DNA of 64,000 nt from Erigeron canadensis (lineage: Eukaryota > Streptophyta > Magnoliopsida > Asterales > Asteraceae). Where the stretch lies: contig NC_057762.1 of assembly GCF_010389155.1 (NCBI RefSeq), positions 32,672,055 through 32,736,054 of the forward strand, given 5' to 3'. The notes below the pieces were generated by a model that saw only the letters and a program-made list of their open reading frames with translations, did no database searches and was not told where the DNA came from. Positions 36,668-47,609 of the stretch are shown here, in pieces (the first letter of the stretch is position 1; every line of letters starts with the position of its first letter). The position numbers and the translations under genes were made by a program.

Positions 36668-38328
36668 CTAATCATGAGCACCATCGCTCTCATCATCATC
36701 ATCATCGTCATCATCGTCATCTAAATTGACATGATACGATCCGCCTGAGTACTGAGGGGCTGTGGGCAACTGCTGGGACGGCTGAGGAGGAAAAGGAGCA
36801 TGTGCATAACTAGAATAGTTAAACAATTCCTCAAATAAGGAGGACGTCTGGCTCGGCCGAGGTGGGTCATTGTTCAAGTCGAATGATGCACGTGGCTATC
36901 CCTGGGTAAGATGCGTATAGTCATACGCCTCGGTACCCATCTGCCTGATGACCCGCCCTATGCCTCGACGATGCCCCGCCCGGGGTCCCCGTACATCCAT
37001 GACAATGTCAGGATCTGGTGTGGGAACGGGGTCCTGTTCAGCCTCCTCCTTCTTCTTCTTGAGCTGAGACTGTAAAAAACATTACATTATACATAAGGTT
37101 GATTAATTAACATTTAATACTAAAAAAATATAAAATCTTACAGAGAGACACATACATGTATTTCTTCAGCCATCGGGTGTTCCCATTTTTTATCCTTCTT
37201 CTTCTTGTGCTTAATCTCGAACAAATCCACCAAGTCCACGTCCTTGTTTTTTTTAACCTGTAAACACATCAATTTATCATAAGACATATACATTCTTTAA
37301 TTTATACTTTTAAACACAAGTATTTATATTTAATACATATATATTATAAGAAATATAAATTATTAAACTTATACTTTTAAACACAAGTATATATATTTAT
37401 ACATATATAATTCATAACTACCTTCTCCTGGTGGACAAACTGAGAGTAAGACTTACGACCATGGGTCCCCGCAAGAACTTGCTTGCCCCTGTTCGTGCTG
37501 TTTCTCGCCGACTGCTTCACCCGGTCCTCCCTCTGGTAATACCCCAACAAAGCTCTCCAGTCCTCCTGTGACATACCCTCTGGAGGAACAGCCTGTTCCA
37601 ACTGGGGAACTGCATCCAGGCCCCCCTTTTTGGAAAAGTGGGCTCTCTTGAATTGGCTCTTTCGGAGCCGATACTGATCGGAGCAGTCCCTATCAACACA
37701 CAGCCTGAACCCCCGCCTGATAGGATCCTCGGGGTTAGGAATCTGAATGAAGTGGTCCAGTTTGAACCGAGTCTGCAATTTATAAAAGTAAAAGTTAGCG
37801 AAATTAAAAATTGATACAAACATCAAAGAAGAAGTTAAAAATGATAATATTTTACGTTCAGAGTCGGGATGATAAAATCCTTTCTCTCAGCAGGCACATG
37901 GTCCCAAGAGTCGTATGTCTAAGGGATGTGGCGGACCAAGGTGCCGATGAGGCTCTTATACATAGAAGAATTTGGGCCGATCGCCTGCCACGTCTTTAAG
38001 TTGCTCGTGTCGAAGTCGATCGACAAGCGGCCCTTTTTCGCGAACTCAGCCTCCAAATTTAAATTTTGACATGGCCCCCTCCCCTTTCCCTTTCGAGGGG
38101 CTAGAAAAAATTAAAAAAACAAGTTAGTAAAAAAAATATTAAATTAAAATATGAATTATAAAGAACCAAATTCTAAAAAGACAAGTTAGTAAAAAAATAT
38201 TAAATTAAAATATGAATTATAAAAAAACCAAAATCCTTACCGCCGCTGCCTTTGCAGCCCCATGTAATCTTCCACCATGGTCGATGTGGGTCTTCATTGC
38301 CGCCATCACCGACATGGTAAGTCGCCAT
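36668..38328 (-). pseudogene. Second MULE gene, Transposase_24 / MURB-like, broken
   Basis: Five exons can be joined on the minus strand: 38328-38241, 38100-37856, 37772-37422, 37257-37156 and 37069-36668. Conserved parts are a short N-terminus, LKTWQAIGPNSSMYKSLIG, a SWDHVPAERKDFIIP segment, FKLDHF, the SQEDWRALLGYYQRED core, and a polyAsp tail (LNLDDDD-type, near 36700). This matches the plant transposase family PF03004 (Ptta/En/Spm, Transposase_24), often found beside MULE and CACTA genes. Stops interrupt HIP-TYDSW in exon 2 and TQG-PRASF in exon 5. It converges on the transposase gene. The accessory role is inferred from position. Confidence 0.7.
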
Positions 38329-39238
38329 CTATACTGCAAAATACAAATCATATAACAAAATTATCACAAATTTAATTACTTTTATATATATCTTTTTTAC
38401 TTGATAATAATTTTTAGAACTCCGTTTATACAATATAAATTTACTTTTATACTTTTAAATTTAACTTTATAGTAATTTTTAATACGTCTAAGGTAGTTTA
38501 TTTAATCAAAATTTTTAATTCAAATTTTTAAATAATTTTGTATATTTAGTTCAATACATATATTTTTAACATAATCTTGGCTATTTAATTTAATAAATTT
38601 TTTAACAAATTTTAATCTACGTCATTTTTTTTTTGTCATATTCTAACCAAAAAGTAAAACACCTAACACTAATGACTAAAATATTCTAACAAATCATATA
38701 TTAACTTTTTAACTAAATTTTTTATACTTTTGAACTTAATTTTTAAACGATTACTTTTATGTATATTTTTGTTGAACTAAATTTTATTACGTCTTAAGTA
38801 GTATATTTAATCAAAATTTTACATAATCTTGCCTATTTATTTTAATCAATTTTTTAACAAATTCTAATCTTCTTATTTTGCATTTAAAGATATATATTCT
38901 AACAAATCACTAACAAAACAAATTCGTGGCTCCTAACAAATCACTAAATTATCAACAAATCAAAACTAACTATAGTAACAAACCTATTCAAATCCTATAA
39001 ACAACTAATAATCCTAACAAAACTAATAAATATATACAAAAACTATACTAACATACCAATATTCTAACAAAACTAACAAAACTAATAAATATACAAAAAC
39101 TATACTAAACATACCAATATTCTAACAAAACTAACCAATTAACAAAACTAACAAAACTAATAATAACATACCAATATAATAACAAACCTATTAAAATCCT
39201 ATAAAGAACTAATAATTCTAACAAATTAACAAAACTGA
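38329..39238. other. AT-rich MULE interior with degenerate short repeats
   Basis: Repeated CTAACAAAACTAATAAATATA-like and ATACAAAAACTATACTAACA phrases increase toward the right, where they become a regular tandem array. No coding sequence. Confidence 0.5.
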
Positions 39239-39560
39239 TATATGTACAAAAACTATACTAACATACCATGGAGGTCGAATTTTTTCACTTTTTGCAGCAA
39301 GGGTCACTGCAAAAATTATATAAACAACTAATAATTCTAACAAATTAACAAAACTGATATATGTACAAAAACTATACTAACATACCATGGAGGTCGAATT
39401 TTTTCACTTTTTGCAGCGAGGGTCGCTGCAAAAATTATATAAACAACTAATAATTCTAACAAATTAACAAAACTGATATATGTACAAAAACTATACTAAC
39501 ATACCATGGAGGTCGATTTTTTCACTTTTTGCAGCGAGGGTCGCTGCAAAATTAGTAACG
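39239..39560. repeat. Tandem array, ~119-bp unit, three copies, each with the MULE palindrome
   Basis: ACCATGGAGGTCG occurs at 39266, 39385 and 39503 (spacing 119 and 118). Each unit ends with the GCAGCGAGGGTCGCTGC palindrome (first copy with two changes). Confidence 0.9.
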
Positions 39561-39659
39561 GTCTAGATAAAAAAAAATAATGGTTTGGATATTGGAAAAA
39601 ACATAAAATACATACCAAAATTTGAAATGGCTTGAAAAATTGGGGGAAGACGACCGACC

Positions 39660-39905
39660 GGAATTTGGGGGAGGATAATCCCGACACTGGCGGTACTGCG
39701 GTGGCGGTGGACGGCGGCGGCGGCTGGCGGTACTGCGCGGTGGTGGCTGGCGGTGGACGGTGGTGCCTGGCGGCAGTGGCGCTGGACGATGGTGGCTGGC
39801 GGCGGTAATGCAATAGATGGTGGAGGAAGAAAAGGCTGGCGGTACTGCACGGTGGTGGCTGCCGGTGGACGGTGGTGGCTGGCGGCGGTACTGCAATAGA
39901 AGGGT
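39660..39905 (-). repeat. GC-rich TGGCGG/GGTGGACGGTGGTGG minisatellite
   Basis: Short G-rich phrases (CTGGCGG, GGTGGACGGTGGTGGCTGGCGG) recur irregularly. Three overlapping minus-strand frames read through it as Pro/His/Arg-rich peptides, which is what a GC-rich repeat produces by chance. It could be the 5' leader of the Transposase_24-like gene. Confidence 0.55.
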
Positions 39906-40020
39906 GGAGGAAGAAAAATTGTAAAAAAATTTTATATATTGAAGGGAGGAGGAAGTGTAAAGTGTAAATGATAGAATAGATGGAACGGTGGATCGGTTGT
40001 TAAAACGCGTCGGGGTAAAC

Positions 40021-40132
40021 TTATTGCAGCGACCCTCGCTGCAATAAGTGGAGTAACGGTCGGGTCAAACATTTAAAGCGGTGAGTGAAAAGCTGACGTG
40101 GCTAGGATTTTGCAGCGAGGGTCGCTGCAAAA
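40021..40132. repeat. Right subterminal palindromes of the MULE
   Basis: Two palindromes built from GCAGCGA/TCGCTGC at 40021-40046 and 40108-40132, the outer one inside the terminal inverted repeat. They mirror the left copy and could be transposase-binding sites. Confidence 0.7.
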
Positions 40133-40338
40133 TGTCCCTGGTCAAATTACTAAAATACCTGGTCGAGATACGGGGCGCGTTTTTTTATTCTTTCTCAAAA
40201 ATAAAAGCAGGTTTTTGTCACAAAAAACATTCTCAATCAATTAATAACAATTAACGTCATCATCATATCAAACATACTGATTACATTAATCCATATATAT
40301 AATTTAACAAAAAGTGGACCTAGATTTTCTTTGCCTTA

Positions 40339-40604
40339 GAGCATCTCCAATGGTAAAGTTTTTTTAAAAAAGCTTTTGATCAAATTGGTGTTCCAATGGT
40401 TAAAGTCATAAAAAAGTCTTTAAGGTAGTATTTAATAACAAAATTAGGAAGAAAAAGAGTGTTAGATTCTTTCAAAGACTTGAGGATTGTCAAACTTTTG
40501 ATAAAAAACTTTTTACTCCAATGGAAAAAAAGTTATGCAAAAGTTTTTTTGAATAGTAAAAAGCTTTATAAAAAGCTTTAAAAAAAGTTCCATTGTAGAT
40601 GCTC
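40339..40604. mobile_element. Tourist-like MITE
   Basis: The ends GAGCATCTCCAATGG and CCATTGTAGATGCTC are inverted repeats, and TTA is duplicated at 40336-40338 and 40605-40607, as expected for PIF/Harbinger-derived MITEs. It is 266 bp and non-coding, and lies in the outer element's own sequence. Confidence 0.85.
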
Positions 40605-41139
40605 TTAGATGCATCTTTATTTTACTGTTAAATATGCATTACTTTTCAATAGCTTAAATTATTATCTGATAGTTTTGTGATCCTAGTTTATTTTGCTTAT
40701 AACTTTGAAATTAGATTGTTGCATAGAACATGCTATGGTTTGTCGCTATATTTCAATGGAATAATTACTATACTTGTACAAGTTTGTGTAACTGGCCATA
40801 TATTTATCTTATGCAATAAAAGGTTAATTAATACTAGTTTTTTGTTATTTACTTAAAACATTACAAAACAAACATAAACTCAAACAAAGGATCCTCCATA
40901 TAGAACAAACTGGGATTGTGGCCTTATTAAAATTCGTTCATCCTCTGAAGAACGCAACTTATGATGTATAAATTAAGGTTCACCCTTAACATATCTAGGT
41001 TTAAGATTAAGGTTTTTCTTTTCCCTTATTAGTGTATTTGATCTCATGACGATGTTGTTTAAATGATTGAGGTTGTGTTATTATTTAGAGGGGAGAAGAA
41101 AAACTTGCTACTCATATTGTTTTAGGAAAAGAAGAAAGA
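40605..41139. other. Interior of the outer TIR element
   Basis: AT-rich sequence between the MITE and the right inverted arm. No open frame or recognisable captured gene. Confidence 0.45.
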
Positions 41140-41214
41140 AAATGTAGGAGGGTAGGGTCACGTGACCACATGATAGGTGTTATCTTTTCATTTGCTTAAA
41201 TCTATCTTTGTGAT

Positions 41215-42307
41215 TCTTAATATATATTATAAGACAGTTGAACTAATGACTTATTAACCAATCAAACCGCTCAATTTTATCAAATTGACTCACGCCTATG
41301 TCATCATTTAGATTAGCTATAAATTAAAAACTCTAATAATCATTATCCAAATATATTATTATATTAGTATTTATATTAATTTGTAGAAAAAATCTCATTA
41401 ATTCACACTTTTTTATTTTCCATCAATAATTTACACTTTTTAGCCTTAAATACTTAATTTATATTTATTTTTAGCATCAACTTGAGGAGACTTTTTAAAA
41501 TAGTTACAAAAGGTATTTATATTTAATTTTTTAAAGTTTCAATTATCACTCAAATCAAGAATCCTAATTGTTATCAAAAAGTAAGAAAACAATCCTAATT
41601 GTTATCTAATTATCATAGGACATGTGATTGAAAGTAAACCTATTCGTGTTATGAATCTGCATCATGATCAAATACATATACTTGAATGTCAAGTACAAGA
41701 TCATGGTCGGCTCCTAGGCAAGGCAACAAAGGCTCAAGCCTAGGCCCAAACTTTTAAGGGGCCAAATTTGTGTAGATATACATAACTACAGAAGTGAAAT
41801 AACGACACATTTTACATTTATTCATATTTTATTTACACTCAAAAGACTCATTTTTTACTTTTCCATCTATATGTTCATTTGGTTCATCAAAGTTCATTAG
41901 AATAGCATTTACGGGTCTAATTTTTTCTTTTGCCTCGAGCCTTGAATTTTTTTACTATTTTCGAAGACAGTCCTGTACATGATCACAAGTATGTTTATAT
42001 TTTAATTCCTAATTATCTTTAATAATAATATCAAATTATGAGTGCAATTAGTTTCAAAAATTCTATAATAGAGAAATTATTGTAGCATTTGCCTTGTGAA
42101 ATAACTACGATAAACAATTCCATCAATATGTCTCGGCTAATAATGACAGTGACGAACACGTGATTATTATACTACAACTTGCAAAGTATAACACTTAAAA
42201 CTGTATACGTCAAAATTATAAGTTTTTATAAATTAAATGTTATCTAATATTGATAATATCGTAAACCCCGTGTCCAGTGTTGGTCTGGACACGGATCTAA
42301 AATCTAG
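41215..42307 (+). mobile_element. Non-autonomous Helitron splitting the right arm of the outer element
   Basis: The insert starts TCTTAATATATA and ends with CTAG at 42304-42307. A 10-bp hairpin (CCGTGTCCAG, 42268-42277, with CTGGACACGG, 42285-42294) lies nine bases before CTAG. There is no target duplication. The left arm of the outer element gives the empty-site sequence, placing the insertion between T and T; canonical Helitrons prefer A-T. No Rep/helicase is encoded in its 1.09 kb. Confidence 0.75.
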
Positions 42308-42420
42308 TTTAGTTACTATTTCACGGAAGTTTTGTTTAAATTGCATAAATTTCAAAAGCATGTTCAATTTGTAAAATGCCCCCTCAATTTTGTTTATAAA
42401 GGTAATTTTCCCTTATATTT

Positions 42421-43334
42421 TATGATCATATGTTTATTATAATTTAGATTCGATCATCGATTTACTTTTACTACAAGTTATTTCGTACTCACGAATCATG
42501 TAAAAGGCATATTCGAATTTCTTTATGATACAATCTATATAGTTACTGTATATCGTATGAGTATTAGGACTAGTAACTTTTATATATATATGTATTTAAT
42601 ATTCAATCTTTCAATTCTATTCTTGTCTTTGTTACAAAGATGGGCACGATAAAATATATTTTTATAATAATAGTTGGCATATATAAAAATTTTCCTATCT
42701 AATTATCATTGTTATCATCACTAACTCAGGCTCACTCCAGTATCAAAGGCTCCTTAGCCCATAAACTGTAATTCAAACTTTTATACACTGTTAGCTTATA
42801 TTATATTACGAATATATGTTAATGTGTTTATATAAGGTATAAAAACTAATAATAAATATATCAGTTTTATAGAATTTGTTAATACTAATTATAAGATTGT
42901 TGTAGATGCACGAGTCTCCTTTTTGAAAAACCACGTCAGTTTATCTTGTTTAGTTGTCTTTGTTTGGTTTAGCATGGACTTGTTTTTCCAATTAAATAAT
43001 TGATTAGTGATATATAAAAAGGTTAGCGATTACACTTTATTGAAGGTAACTGAATATAAACTGAATACAACCTTAATAATTTGTTCCACTAAACCATATA
43101 TCATATGGTAATCCAAATGGTGAAATGGAATTAGTTAATTAAACAAATTCACCTTTGTTTCAATACATACATTAACGTAGTATGAAATGATTGACGAAAT
43201 GTTTGACTTTCATTAACTTTCGATGTTAATCCAAAAAACAAATAATCATTTCGACAAGGGTTTTTTAAATATTGGCGAGTCTATGCTTTTAGTTAAAGGT
43301 CAAATATAAGAACAATCCGCACCTTAATACATCC
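42421..43334. other. Intergenic sequence upstream of histone H4
   Basis: AT-rich; no gene or repeat ends seen. Confidence 0.4.
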
Positions 43335-43475
43335 AACCAATCACAACAAAGTATTTCCATCACACGGATTATCATCTTACGGCTACCCATGCATGACTCC
43401 CCACTAATCTAACGGTAGATACAACATCTCATCGCAAAAAGCACAAATTTCACCAATTTTTTTCCATTATATGTA
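43335..43475 (+). promoter_or_regulatory. Histone H4 promoter region
   Basis: AACCAATCAC (CCAAT-box) lies at 43335-43344 and a TATA-like ATTATATGTAA near 43466, about 90 bp before the ATG. A canonical H4 octamer (CGCGGATC) is not evident. Confidence 0.4.
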
Positions 43476-43476
43476 A

Positions 43477-43869
<393 letters not shown>

Positions 43870-44253
43870 TTCAGTTAGATTGTTTTTAGGGTTTGTTGCC
43901 GTCTGATATATATAATATATATATACAGATCTGATTTTCGTTTAATAGTTTTTAGATCCAGTTTAGTAGTATGATATTAATATCTCCGTGTAGCTGAATG
44001 TTGATTTCCAATTTTATAAATAAATAACTACAAATTAATCTATTATGTCTCTTTTTCTGGTATATATATAGTTTGTTAGTTAATCCTAATTTAATTTCAG
44101 ACTTTGCTAATTTCTACAGCTTTTTATTATTGATGATGCTTATTAATTAGTACAGTAATATTTGGTTTCTTCTTTTCAAATGAAAAGAAAAAGATAGAAC
44201 TGATGACAACATTTATAGAAACAGTAGAATCCATATGATAGTAAAACCACAAC
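43870..44253. other. Histone H4 3' flank
   Basis: AT-rich with a TATATA tract near 43910. No feature beyond the 3' UTR. Confidence 0.5.
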
Positions 44254-45092
44254 TTAATTGACAGATGATTGTGCATCTCCTTCCTTGACCCAATTGATGA
44301 AATTATTAAGATTTTTGTTTCAAGTCCAAAGCATTTTGTATTGAGTATGTTGTTAAGCAGTTTGACTTTCGTTTTGATCTATTCTCGAGTGACGATGCCA
44401 TTATCATCTTTGTTTAACCCGAGGCCAATTCAACACGAATCATGTATATAAGTTGCATAGAGAAAATGGTCAGCATAAGAAAGGAACCCCATTGCTGATA
44501 CCTCCCATGACAGAGTTCCACCCACAATGGCTCAAGCAGCAAGCCAGAGACGAATGGTGTTAGACTTCCTGCTGTGGTGCCCATTTGACAATTTTACAAC
44601 GATTTGTTATTCTGTCTAAGTAACCATTTGGGTACACAAAGTCAGTGCCACCACTTGTACCAAGCCGTACGACCCACAAGAATGGTTTGTTGGTAAGCTC
44701 AAGCCCGAGCACCATTTCTTCAAACTGGTGCTGGTTAAAAAGTGTGAAACTCCCAAATGCAACATAGATGACTGATTTGGCTGGCTGTTGATCAAGCCAT
44801 GTTAGGCAAGTGGAGTCTTCATTCCAGAAATGGCCAACTTGTTTTGACAATGAATTGGCCGCCAAAAGTGGTCCAATTGGCGACATCTTTGGAAAGAAGG
44901 TGAACGCCCCAGGCTCCAACTCCATGGTTGAGTTGCAAATTACGCGGTCTGAGGCTTTAGCCGCTTCCCTAAGATCAGGAAGTACTATATCAAACAATTT
45001 TCTACCTGTGACTGGGTCGGGGAAACATGCCCATGGAAAATGGGGAGTGTACATGGACGGTATCATTCTATTATTAATTTTTGATAAATACA
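44254..45092 (-). pseudogene. UGT83A-like glycosyltransferase pseudogene (exon 2 only)
   Basis: Minus-strand sequence matches the second exon of the UGT at 27.7-29.3 kb: HFPWACFPDPVTGRKL, ICNSTMELEPGAFTFFPKM, STCLTWLDQQPAKSVIYVAFGS, then WAPQQEV. A stop follows immediately (near 44565). The PSPG box continues as CLSHCGWNSVMGGISNGVPF but its end is deleted, and the frame shifts before a recognisable NFINWVKEGDAQS-like C-terminus ending at 44254. Exon 1 is absent. The 5' side is cut by a Harbinger-like element, whose sequence supplies the first residues of the open frame. It is a dead paralogue. Confidence 0.9.
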
Positions 45093-45246
45093 TAAGAGTA
45101 TTCACAGTGGGACTCATCTCCCAAGGACTAGTCTCTGTCATCATCACATCAGCCTAAGGACTAACCAAAGACTAATCTCCCAAAACACCTATAATGTCGG
45201 GACTAGTCTAGGACCCACCATTTATTTAATATTAAACATTTTAAAT

Positions 45247-45285
<39 letters not shown>

Positions 45286-45696
45286 CTTAATAATATTAAC
45301 AATAATAATGATAAAAAACATTTCATTAACTAAAAAATTACTAATAAAAAAAAATATACAAAGTATATTTATTCTAGGGTGGCTTTTAGATTATACGAGT
45401 ATATAATTATAGGGGTGGAAATTGAAAATGTTAATAATAAATATAAATATAAATATATGGCTGGAAATACATCTGCTTATCTTCTTCTTCGCTTTACTTG
45501 TTCACAGCCGCCACCATATACATCTCGCCGGAAAACATGGCCACTCCTTTTTCTTTCACAACCAACACCACACACAGATACATACATACATAACACATAT
45601 ATACATACAATATACACATATAAAAACCTAAAAAAAAAAAAAGAAATACGACATCGAGCTTCGTGATATATAAGATTTATATATATATATATATAT

Positions 45697-45835
45697 CCCA
45701 TTGCGCCGCAGTGGGTCGAGAACTCCCCACTGCGCCGCAGTGGATATCCTCGGAACAAAATGAGAAGGAGTCCCACTGCGCCGCAGTGGGAGGAACTGAA
45801 AATAAGGATGAGGAATACCACTGCACCGCAGTGGG
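45697..45835. repeat. Four copies of a perfect or near-perfect GC-rich palindrome
   Basis: CCACTGCGCCGCAGTGG or one-base variants at 45697-45715, 45727-45743, 45772-45790 and 45818-45835. Each is an 8-bp inverted repeat around one base, in otherwise AT-rich DNA. Confidence 0.85.
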
Positions 45836-45839
45836 CTAC

Positions 45840-47578
45840 CTGATCAGCAAACCAATTCCATTTTTGACACTTGAACCATCTTGCAATCCTTACCATGACA
45901 CAAAGAACTTCAAAGCTACATTCTGAAAGTTTCTAACAACATTATAAACACATTTTGACTTTCATACAACAATATTTAGTTTCAAAACCCATGAACACCA
46001 CCAAACGGGTCATTTACCCAAATTGACACAATTTTCGTCCAAATTGCAACTTCATAACTTTCTAACAATTTTACACCCGCTCATTTACATAATTCAACAA
46101 GAAATGTGACCATTACACCAAAATGTACCAAGAGCCAAATGAGAGGGACAACTAGGTATCTACACCAAAAGATCGTCATCCATCCAAGGATGACTTATAT
46201 ACCTTCAAGAACTTCCAAAATTTACTTCAAGCTCTAATTCAACTTTCTTCAAATCAACAATACTAGTTCCTTCTTCCGGAACTACCTATAAAAGTGTAAA
46301 CAACTAAAATATAAGCAAAGGCTTAGTGAATATGCTTGCATACATTTACGAATACGAAGGAAGGCAAGTGCAAGGACTTTCACATGTAACCTATGACACC
46401 GTTGTGTCACATTTACATGCTCACTTTGCACACTATCAAATACATATATGGATCCATATAAGCTAAACAACATAATCATGATCATCTATCGGGGTTCTTA
46501 GGCCACCGGAGGTTCTTAGGCCTCAATCGATCAACTATCGGGGTTCTTAGGCCCCGGAGGTTCTTAGGCCTCATAAACTATGCCCCACATGGGCTAAACG
46601 CCAAATCAATTACCATGCTTGGAACATTCACATCTCATGGTAATTGACCCAATGTATACACAAAGGTATGCAAATATACTCACCTCCTCCGCAACAAAGA
46701 CAACAAAGCTAAACAATAATGCTCAACAAGCTCAACCTATGATCATATCATAAAATGCATAAGCTTTCATTCACAAATTGACTAGCTTAACCTAGTCATA
46801 CTCAATTACTAGCCTTTTCTAAACCCAAACCCAACCCATTTGTCATTGAGTTACTTTTATTCTTATAATAACACTAGGTAGCTCATTCTACCCTTTTCAT
46901 CATCTTTTCAATAACTAGCAAAAATTCATCTTTTCTCATAACTTCAAATTATCACAAGAGTTTATCAATTTCATAATCAAACACATTATATAACTCAATG
47001 ACAACTAGGTTAACTAAGGAATTGGGGAAAATTTAACCACAATCCAATTTCTAGCAAAACCCCAAATTTGGGTTCCTTCATGAACCCTAATTTCAAAAGA
47101 AAAGATAAAGCTAAATTGGAGGAAATTCCTTACCTCAACAAAGAAGACAATTACTTAGGGTTTTCAATTCACAATTTCTTCCTCTTTTTCCTCTAAAATT
47201 TCGTCCACCTCCACCACAATTCCACAAACCCTAACTTTTTAATCTTGCTTGATAAGAGTTGTTAATGATGATTATTATTTTGATTTCTACCTTGGGCTTG
47301 GAAAATTAAACTTTGATTTAGTGGAAGTAAGAAGGATGCATGAAATGAAGAAGAAGAAGAAAGAGTGAAGTGGGAGGTGACTCAAAAGAAAAAGAGGGCT
47401 GGCACTCTTTGGAGATGCCACGTCCCATATGATTTTCTTGGTATTAAAATACCCGCTATCCGTTAAAGTTCCAACTAAATTAACCCCATATCCAAAAGTA
47501 AAATACTAGAAAATTAATTTATGTTAAAACTATAAAAAGGGGTTAATTTCTTTTACCTTAAGATCTTGGGATGTTACA
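45840..47578 (-). mobile_element. Ty3/gypsy chromovirus-like LTR inside the Harbinger-like element
   Basis: On the minus strand the sequence starts TGTAACATCCCAAGATC at 47578, the style of Tekay/Del LTRs. It contains a repeated CGGGGTTCTTAGGCC phrase (about 46488-46575). The other end and target duplication were not found, so it may be truncated. Confidence 0.4.
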
Positions 47579-47609
47579 AACAGGGACGAACCCATTGTGA
47601 ATACTCTAA

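Larger units (their letters stand above)
31318..40179 (+). mobile_element. Mutator-like element with MURA-OTU and Transposase_24-like genes
   Basis: Terminal sequences are imperfect inverted copies: left GCG-TCTGGTGATCCGACCAG and right (inverted) GCGCCCCGTATCTCGACCAG, continuing through TTTTAGTAA, TTGACCA and TTTTGCAGCGACC on both sides to about 31390 and 40110. A possible 8-bp duplication TTTTTTTA borders it (31310-31317 and 40180-40187), but the target is low-complexity. Two convergent decayed genes occupy the interior, like the mudrA/mudrB layout of MuDR. Direct and palindromic repeats crowd the right subterminal region. The exact ends are less certain than the content. Confidence 0.7.
31115..42412. 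mobile_element. Outer TIR element (Mutator-like ends) holding nested transposons
   Basis: The left end GGGAAAAAGTACCTTTATAG and the right end, read inverted, GGGAAAATTACCTTTATAAA begin inverted repeats of about 190 bp. The target TTATATTT is duplicated at 31107-31114 and 42413-42420. The left arm is continuous (31115-31305). The right arm is split by a Helitron into 42412-42308 and 41214-about 41140. Subtracting the nested MULE, MITE and Helitron leaves about 1 kb of its own sequence, without coding capacity. GGGAAA ends and an 8-bp duplication fit a non-autonomous MULE, although hAT elements also make 8-bp duplications. Confidence 0.82.
45096..47606. mobile_element. PIF/Harbinger-like element (2.5 kb, non-coding)
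   Basis: The ends GAGTATTCACAGTGGG and CCCATTGTGAATACTC are inverted repeats. TAA is duplicated at 45093-45095 and 47607-47609, the Harbinger pattern. The interior holds an AT microsatellite (about 45249-45282), a cluster of palindromes, and an apparent gypsy LTR. No transposase was found. Confidence 0.78.

Noticed and set aside
39496..39896. Overlapping Pro/His/Arg-rich proteins on the minus strand
   Set aside because: All three frames are open only because the DNA is a GC-rich TGGCGG repeat. No conserved protein was recognised.
45477..45926. Open frames across the palindrome cluster
   Set aside because: The apparent peptide repeats (SHCAAVG on one strand, HCGAVG on the other) are the translated palindrome, open in both directions.
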